Of a stretch of DNA of 64,000 nucleotides, positions 61,001 to 64,000 are shown one piece after another (the stretch's first letter is position 1; each line of letters starts with the position of its first letter). Location: positions 8,976,503 through 9,040,502 of the forward strand of contig JAJLRJ010000010.1 in NCBI GenBank assembly GCA_024195265.1. Direction: 5' to 3'. The DNA is from Dendrophyllia cribrosa (taxonomy: Eukaryota > Cnidaria > Anthozoa > Scleractinia > Dendrophylliidae). Position numbers and translations under genes: made by a program. The notes beneath the pieces are model-generated. The model did no database searches, had not been told where the DNA came from, and saw nothing but the letters and a program-made list of their open reading frames with translations.

Positions 61001-63980
61001 GTCTCAGTCGAATTGCGTAAACTCTCTAGTAATTATTTGCATAGGGAACTTGTGGATGACCAAACTCTAAAGGGATGCAGCATGCGAAACCGAAGGATAT
61101 ATATAGGATAAAGCCCCACTATGCGCATAATGGGGCTTTATCCTATGCAGGTGAGTCCTGGCAACAGTACTTAAGTGTGGGTAGCAAACCATTGCGCGTC
61201 TGCAATTAGGCCATTTCACGATATTATTGAACTGATACCTTTGACCATCACGCAGCATTAAAAACATTTCACATTTACCAATGGGCAATGAAACTTGTGC
61301 GCCAGATGAAGTATTGTAGATTTTCACTCAAGCGTGAATAATATATTTTACAGAAATAGTAGGTATACGTGTTCTTGTAGCGCAGGGCGTGTAACGCGTT
61401 CGTTACATCGGTTACATGTATAGTTAAACAGATGATCAAGGTACTTTACAAATCATGAATGTTAAGTTAAGTTAAGTTAAGTTAAGGAGACATACAAACG
61501 TTCAAGGTCCTTAACCCTATTCGGCCTGGGGGGGGGGAGGGGGGGGGGGGGGGCACAAAGTGCCCGCGCTAACTTTCAACATTCATAACTTTGTTAATAT
61601 GTATTAAAACGCCATCAAACTTTGTGACTTTTCCTAAAAATTTATCTGGCAACAATTTCATATGACAATTTTTTGATCACGTGACTTGATGTTTCCATGG
61701 CAACAAGATTTTGACAGCCATGTTTTTTTAAATTTGCATATTTGTACCTTTGAATGAAGAAAAACAATGTTTATCGGTATACCTTTTATATTTTTTACGT
61801 CATTTAGTGTTTATTTATTGGTTTTGATTAATTTTGCGTCAATTTGGACGGTTTTTAAGAGGTTTTGAAGAATTTCAGAAATCCCAGATGGCGGATCCAA
61901 CATGGCGGCCGTATAACTAATTACCTAATAACTACGTCATATGACGTCATCGTTCCATTGTGCGGACCGCAACGGGGACATTTTTGGACGTACTATGTAC
62001 CCCCTAGGTTTCATTGTCATAGCCTTAATGTTATTGAAGTTACGAAGGGGGGCACAATGTGCCCTCCCAGGCTCAGGAACTAAAAAAAAGCTCAGGCTGA
62101 ATAGGGTTAAAATTGGTATTTCCAAGAATATCCCTTCAGGCAGACGCAGAATTTCATTCGAGACAAGAAGCTGTACACAGCGTGAACTCGTGGCGCCTTT
62201 AACGCATTGCAGCATTGATTCCCGAGTGTTTTGAGTGCTTTTACGGGGAAACATAAGCTTAAAATTATGTCTAATCAAAGGCTCCTAAGAGCCAACCCGT
62301 GAAAAAGAAATGCTAACGCGTAACGCAATATTGCGGTAAGCTTATGTTTTCACACTGACACGGTTCGATATATTTTTAAAATTAAAAGTGAGGATTTTTG
62401 CGAACACACACACAAACACACAGATAAGTACATCACTTTCATAATGTCCAGTCCGAAGGAAAAAGAACTCGGGCCTCCGACTGTCAATCGCGGCTCTAAT
62501 CCACAAGACCATCGCGGAACACATACAGTGCACTATTAAGGTAAGACTAAATTTTGAGTTGAGTGATGGAACGAGTGAGCGGTAACGCAATATTGCGGTT
62601 TTTTTTTGGAGATTAAATGCAACGACTTTCGACGAACGCAAACAAGCAAAAAAAAATTAGTAATTTTCAGTTCGAAAAAAAAAGAGAAAAGAAAAATCCG
62701 TTCGGACGAGAATCGAACCCACGTCCTTGGCTCTGTTGTCTGATCGCTAACAGACTGGGTCACCTATGACTTGACTAACTACCGCGGTCAAATTTTGTTA
62801 TTTCAACGTAGATTATGCTAAAAAAAAAGTTTACATCTGAGTGATGGAACGAGCGAGTGAGCGAGCGAGCGAGCAAGCGAGTGAATAAGCCGCCGTTACC
62901 AATAACCCGTTCATTACGCTTGCGCGTATTCACGGGTTAAAAAGGAAAAAAAAAAGGAATGACTTGAGCGAGACTCGAACTCGGGCCTTTCGGGCTAAGC
63001 CACAACCTCAATCCACTACGCTATCGAGGAACACATGCTCAACAGGGACTAAACTTTATTATTTTAAGGTAGATACGCTTCAAAACGCATGTTTCGGTTG
63101 CAAAATCCTTTTAGATCGATTTTAATATTGCACTAAAAACTACAAATACGAAACATCTGTAAGCTTATTGTTGTCTATATTCGTTTACATCAAGTTTTTA
63201 AAATTATTGTTGTCGCTGGATTCACGTTGTTCTTGTTACGAAACGTATTTGTAACAAAGCATTTACTCACTAAGTTTACAGCTGATGGAAGGAGCGAGTG
63301 AGTGAGTGAGTGAGTGAGTGAGTGAATTTTATTTAGCCACCGTTACCGATAACCCGTTCATTACGCTTTCACGTATACACGGGTTTAAATGTACGACTAC
63401 ACTACATTCACTACATTCAGTAGCCGACACTTAAGCTCGATCGCTAAGCAAATACTGCAAATAGCAAGTTATATAAAACACAAAACTTGCCGGAGCAAAA
63501 ATCCCACAGTAATAGGCGGCAACCACAATATCAAACGGTCCTATCCATCCATGAACGCCTTGCATTGTCTTGAAAATGTGCAATCAGTGTACGCTGTAGT
63601 TCTTTATTTTGCTTCTCAAGTCAACACACGGAGAGATTTTGCGGTATGTATTTCATGGCTGAAAGCCATATAGTTGTCGACATAAACTTGAATATGCGTG
63701 CATAATGTGTGACAATGATAATGTGACACGAAAAAAAAAAGAAGAAAACTCAGAGCCGGATTTACAACTCGTGTAGTCCGCCACGAGTAAAAACGTACGT
63801 AAAGGAAAATGAAGTACTTCAGTTCTTAATTTTAGGATAAACAAAAGTAATACGTTGACACCTTGGTCTTAAGCAACATGTTAAAGAGACAATCCATATA
63901 AAAACGTACAACTTCCTTAAAATCAGTATTTCGAGAATATCTCTGCACGCAGATGCCGAATTTCATTCGATTGAAGGTAC
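39384..63980 (-). CDS. LRR / Cys-rich / multi-pass membrane receptor-like gene (5' end missing)
   Basis: Not assigned to a named family. Intact exons in transcript order: 60535-60464, 59525-59454, 59038-58967, 58126-58055, 57221-57150, 55609-55538, 51934-51863, 43895-43690, (43114-42989, carries TAG), 41044-39384. Upstream exons at 63980, 62170 and 60704 are damaged. Each LRR exon is 72 nt, one 24-residue repeat (xLxxNxIxxLPxxIFxNLxxLxxL), beginning with one base and ending with two bases of a split Leu codon. The last LRR exon joins the Cys-rich exon by completing an Ile codon. The C-terminal part has paired cysteines like EGF or GCC2/GCC3 (ephrin-receptor-like) repeats, then eight to ten hydrophobic segments resembling TRP-like multi-pass proteins. 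A cell-surface sensing role is inference. The gene may be functional with exon skipping, or a pseudogene. Confidence 0.75.
41218..41760 (+). mobile_element. piggyBac-like MITE, copy 2 (3' end lost)
   Basis: Same left end and interior as copy 1, adding GAGTTCCTGAGACT. It ends in a C run without the terminal GGGTTAA. Lies just upstream of the LRR gene's last exon, in the intron. Confidence 0.78.
42250..42975. mobile_element. foldback element with GTACGGACCCGT motifs
   Basis: GGGTACGGACTCGTCAAAAA and AGCCGTTTACACGG at 42274-42319 recur inverted at 42937-42975. A near-perfect hairpin (arms 34 bp, ATGGCCCCAAAACCTGA) lies at 42793-42872. In an LRR-gene intron. Confidence 0.65.
42469..42684 (-). 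pseudogene. Myb/SANT-like domain fragment
   Basis: ATG at 42684. AWKDEEVETLIDIFSEETIH and SVWTENVRKQI resemble the Myb/SANT-like DNA-binding protein accompanying Harbinger transposases. Only about 71 codons; no transposase nearby. Confidence 0.45.
42989..43114 (-). pseudogene. Cys-rich cassette exon with in-frame TAG
   Basis: Acceptor TCTTACAG, donor GTAAAC, 126 nt, phase 1-1. Reads GFYSDTKAFVSDSCL, then TAG (43067-43065), then CPNGTFVPRSKAPGK and RDCIACPQG. Both sides of the TAG match the repeat seen in exon 43895 and the frame is otherwise open, so this is a single-codon lesion. Being symmetric, it can be skipped. Confidence 0.7.
43690..43895 (-). CDS. Cys-rich exon following the LRRs
   Basis: Acceptor GTTTTAG, donor GTAATT, 206 nt. 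Encodes GLGQDNSEYINITEF, a helical-looking stretch with MKNRMREAVGRAGF, then PCPLGTFVNPT and IECIDCPAG: the CPxGTF and CxxCPAG motifs of ephrin-receptor-like/GCC2-GCC3 repeats. It joins in phase either to 43114 or directly to 41044 (CPAG|TDTSS). Confidence 0.8.
43896..45520. other. LRR-gene intron, no exon seen
   Basis: AT-rich with a repeated AAGATGGCGGCCATCTTGGC motif near 45100 and a C run near 44760. No LRR exon found in this 8-kb intron. Confidence 0.5.
45521..45723. mobile_element. TTAA MITE
   Basis: TTAACCCTTTAAGCCCTAAG start, TTAGGGCTTAAGG end; about 203 bp, AT-rich. Confidence 0.6.
45724..47256. other. LRR-gene intron, repeat-like
   Basis: Two GAGCACGGTGACCCC segments (45881, 46267), also near 50870 and 51245 as GGGGGTCACC/GGGGGTCACG. 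A dispersed repeat is likely; no gene. Confidence 0.45.
46890..46995. repeat. family G start fragment
   Basis: TCTCGTAAATACGTCAAACG, TTGAACGAGTTACAG and GATATGCAAATTGGTCACTC as in 12180-12230. Confidence 0.5.
47257..47612. repeat. long palindrome, about 150-bp arms
   Basis: Arms include ACGAGTCTAGCCAATTGACG / CGTTAACTGGCTAGACTCGT and CTCCAGTTTCAAGTAT with complement; centre near 47430. Confidence 0.8.
47800..48120. other. CpG-rich block with a (CCG)n run
   Basis: GC-rich against AT-rich flanks, many CpG, with about ten CCG units at 47914-47944. Could be a promoter-associated island or part of a mobile element; no exon is visible. Confidence 0.5.
48795..48953. mobile_element. palindromic MITE family A, complete
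   Basis: Same arms and centre as 7877-8047, within a TA microsatellite, directly beside the Penelope remnant. Confidence 0.8.
48954..48998. repeat. (TA)n microsatellite
   Basis: Uninterrupted TA dinucleotides, about 22 units, adjoining the MITE. Confidence 0.9.
49073..49098 (-). ncRNA. hammerhead-ribozyme-like motif, left arm
   Basis: Reverse-strand copy of the motif at 50345, identical in CTGATGA, stem II and GAAAC. Confidence 0.5.
49405..49782 (+). pseudogene. Penelope GIY-YIG endonuclease fragment
   Basis: Frame from 49405 to TAA at 49782. VIYLVHCKKCNLQYVGSTT gives the GIY-YIG core with its CxxC, then EFKVRFRNHKS with the catalytic Arg region. No reverse transcriptase precedes it; the sequence enters the inverted arm instead. 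Confidence 0.8.
50345..50370 (+). ncRNA. hammerhead-ribozyme-like motif, right arm
   Basis: CTGATGA, one A, a 4-bp stem GGTC/GACC closed by GAGA, then GAAAC. This matches the hammerhead core except for the extra A before stem II. An inverted copy lies at 49073-49098. Penelope elements are known to carry minimal hammerheads. Confidence 0.5.
50536..51862. other. LRR-gene intron, repeat-like
   Basis: Contains TAAATCTAAGCAAA/TTTGCTTAGATTT small inverted repeat near 51277-51332 and CpG-rich GCGCGCCCGCTCGTGCATGA. No exon until 51863. Confidence 0.45.
51863..51934 (-). CDS. last LRR exon
   Basis: Acceptor CTGTAG, donor GTAAGT, 72 nt. MLSDNPIKTIGPQAFTIPDG: the C-terminal half departs from the consensus, as terminal LRRs do. 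It ends AT and joins C of exon 43895 to make Ile. Confidence 0.82.
52026..53823. mobile_element. DNA transposon with about 250-bp terminal inverted repeats
   Basis: ATGAGTTACCGGTAATCGG at 52026 pairs with its near complement ending at 53823, and similarity continues about 250 bp (to GCTTGCGTAA on the left, TTACGCAAGC on the right). No transposase frame seen inside; a nested MITE lies at 52891-53364. TSD not resolved. Confidence 0.7.
52891..53364. mobile_element. nested MITE with GAGGGCCTCCCAGG ends
   Basis: Ends are GAGGGCCTCCCAGG and CCTGGGAGGCCCTC, flanked by ATAATT on both sides. The interior repeats GGGAACAAGGGA-type units about ten times. Confidence 0.7.
53985..55190 (+). mobile_element. 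second Penelope-like element remnant
   Basis: GIY-YIG coding remnant (54081-54580) followed by a 3' region with two hammerhead-like motifs: CTGAAGATGAC...GTCGAAACGTC near 54763 and CTGAAGAAGGTTAC...GTAACCGAAACG near 55108. The edges are approximate. Confidence 0.6.
54081..54580 (+). pseudogene. Penelope GIY-YIG endonuclease fragment with frameshift
   Basis: Frame 1 reads IRVAHKPVTTLRQLLTNVKD and VYKIKCCDCQASYIGETGR, the GIY-YIG core of the Neptune/Penelope type. A 7-A run at 54360-54366 shifts frame, after which NHIAEHHLRTNHRIDW and FTNLEQTPLNR continue to TAG at 54580. Confidence 0.78.
55538..55609 (-). CDS. LRR exon
   Basis: Acceptor TATATAG, donor GTAAGT, 72 nt. LLHENRLKEIPGQAFKNLKK: one LRR unit. 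Confidence 0.83.
56132..57110. mobile_element. 979-bp element with 27-bp TIRs and a 9-bp TSD
   Basis: Inverted ends built on GGAGGATATTACCATCTTCC. Direct repeat TTCTGAGTA flanks it at 56123-56131 and 57111-57119. A 9-bp duplication is typical of Mutator-like elements. Frames inside (for example 56244-56615) have no recognisable domain. Confidence 0.75.
57150..57221 (-). CDS. LRR exon
   Basis: Acceptor ATTGCAG, donor GTAAGT, 72 nt. LLQYNNISYLPNEIFANLVE: one LRR unit. Confidence 0.83.
57222..58054. other. LRR-gene intron, no confirmed exon
   Basis: A short open stretch on the - strand at 57676-57557 has acceptor- and donor-like ends but no known domain, and its phase does not suit the LRR exons. 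Confidence 0.4.
58055..58126 (-). CDS. LRR exon
   Basis: Acceptor CCACTAG, donor GTGAGT, 72 nt. DLSSNKIRDIAPGLFSNQTN: one LRR unit. Confidence 0.8.
58967..59038 (-). CDS. LRR exon
   Basis: Acceptor CTTGCAG, donor GTGCGT, 72 nt. RLESNKIQHFPEEIFWNLPH: one LRR unit. Confidence 0.8.
59200..59400 (+). mobile_element. tRNA-derived SINE, family S1
   Basis: Degraded head (GCACGTTGGACTAGCTCCAG) with a well kept central domain and TGGTCTAGC end. Lies between two LRR exons. Confidence 0.7.
59454..59525 (-). CDS. LRR exon
   Basis: Acceptor ACTAACAG, donor GTAAGT, 72 nt. HLGSNLIQDLPKDVFSNLSY: one LRR unit. Confidence 0.82.
59948..60409. mobile_element. Harbinger-like MITE, TTA target duplication
   Basis: GGCCCCGACCACACTAATGC at the left is repeated inverted at the right. 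TTA flanks both ends (59945-59947, 60410-60412). Interior carries tandem GTGTGGACAGGTGAAAACGG-like units. Confidence 0.75.
60464..60535 (-). CDS. LRR exon (first intact one in the window)
   Basis: Acceptor CTTACAG, donor GTACGT, 72 nt. YLEVNEIRRLPPGIFSKLPL: one LRR unit. Near copies at 62170 and 63980 suggest recent exon duplication. Confidence 0.78.
60633..60704 (-). pseudogene. LRR exon with lost splice donor
   Basis: Acceptor TTGCAG and a full 72-nt LRR (YLKYNRIQDLERGIF, NLSHLRNL), but the donor position reads TTATAT instead of GT. The coding part is intact. Confidence 0.65.
61103..61146. repeat. 44-bp palindrome
   Basis: ATAGGATAAAGCCCCA and its exact complement enclose CTATGCGCATAA. 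Confidence 0.8.
61440..61487. repeat. (TTAAG)n microsatellite
   Basis: GTTAAGTTAAGTTAAGTTAAG, about five units, next to the MITE in the LRR exon. Confidence 0.85.
61500..62170 (-). pseudogene. LRR exon split by a TTAA-flanked MITE, donor lost
   Basis: From 62170 down, LVSNEILRLPEGIF and following residues are LRR sequence that stops at TTAA (62107-62110), where a 600-bp MITE begins. It resumes beyond 61511 with the final codons. Where the sister exons have donor GTACGT this copy has GAACGT, and one base is missing at the 5' end. Confidence 0.65.
61511..62110 (-). mobile_element. piggyBac-like MITE, copy 3, inserted in an LRR exon
   Basis: Reverse-oriented full copy, about 600 bp including TTAA at both ends. 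Both flanks are LRR exon sequence. Confidence 0.82.
62260..62945 (-). repeat. family G repeat, reverse, with tRNA-like insert
   Basis: Bounded by AGGCTCCTAAGAGCCAACCC and CGCGTATTCACGGGTTAA, the reversed ends of family G. Contains the palindromic ACGCAATATTGCGGT twice and, reversed, GGGTTCGATTCTCGTCC as a tRNA-like B box near 62712. Confidence 0.55.
62960..63032 (-). other. tRNA-like sequence
   Basis: On the - strand: TCCTCGATAGCGTAGTGGAT and GAGTTCGAGTCTCGCTC supply box A and B, but the anticodon arm does not give a clean 7-nt loop. Probably a SINE head, not a tRNA gene. Confidence 0.45.
63335..63390 (-). repeat. family G end fragment
   Basis: AACCCGTTCATTACGCTT and ACGGGTTTAA, as at 62905-62940, preceded by a (GTGA)n run at 63296-63324. 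Confidence 0.6.
63910..63980 (-). pseudogene. damaged LRR exon (1-nt deletion)
   Basis: Encodes YLQSNEIRHL and the IFSK part of an LRR, then loses one T so the rest is out of frame (71 nt, not 72). Donor GTACGT is intact; the acceptor is AAAG. Close copy of the exons at 60464 and 62170. Confidence 0.65.
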
Positions 63981-64000
63981 CTTTAGAAAAAGGAAGCACT

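Noticed and set aside
62700..63035. tRNA genes on the - strand near 62710 and 63000
   Set aside because: B boxes are good but cloverleaf pairing is incomplete; placed as tRNA-like repeats.
61440..63330. CRISPR-like arrays in the (TTAAG)n, GAGC and GTGA runs
   Set aside because: Simple microsatellites without spacers, in a eukaryotic genome.

Overview
This is a eukaryotic genomic window, most likely from a cnidarian, and a stony coral or close relative is the best fit. The evidence is short exons in AT-rich introns, dense MITEs and SINEs, Penelope, Copia and IS3EU-type mobile DNA, and two metazoan receptor genes of kinds common in anthozoans. No species call is possible from the sequence alone. 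Two multi-exon genes converge: a receptor tyrosine kinase (RTK) on the + strand (301 to 33031, 5' end outside the window) and a leucine-rich-repeat (LRR) multi-pass membrane protein on the - strand (63980 down to 39384, 5' end also outside).

RTK: 24 exons were placed by matching GT/AG boundaries with reading-frame phase. They encode eight Ig-like domains, each on one phase-1 exon, then two fibronectin-III domains, small juxtamembrane exons, one transmembrane helix and a split tyrosine kinase domain with intact glycine loop, [12 protein letters not shown] and DFG. The tail after the kinase is very short. About 4.15 kb of coding sequence (1382 codons plus stop) reads through with no stop or phase clash. 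Its introns hold a tRNA-His gene, an unexplained 243-codon ORF, SINEs, palindromic MITEs, minisatellites and a broken Copia element (25439-29230) inserted between two kinase exons.

LRR gene: a string of 72-nt exons, each one 24-residue LRR and all in the same phase, leads into a Cys-rich exon, a second Cys-rich exon that carries an in-frame TAG, and a large last exon with EGF-like cysteines and eight to ten hydrophobic segments. The three LRR exons furthest upstream in the window are damaged (donor loss; MITE insertion plus donor loss; frameshift). Because every LRR exon and the TAG exon can be skipped without changing frame, the gene could still be functional.

Mobile DNA makes up much of the rest: a 5'-truncated L1/Tx1-like LINE with a poly-A tail (37537-39327), two Penelope-like GIY-YIG remnants with hammerhead-ribozyme-like motifs (49013-50535; about 53985-55190), a foldback carrying an IS3EU-like gene fragment (31786-32667), a transposon with about 250-bp TIRs and a nested MITE (52026-53823), a 9-bp-TSD element (56132-57110), a TTA-TSD Harbinger-like MITE (59948-60409), and several TTAA-flanked piggyBac-like MITEs, one of them inside an LRR exon.
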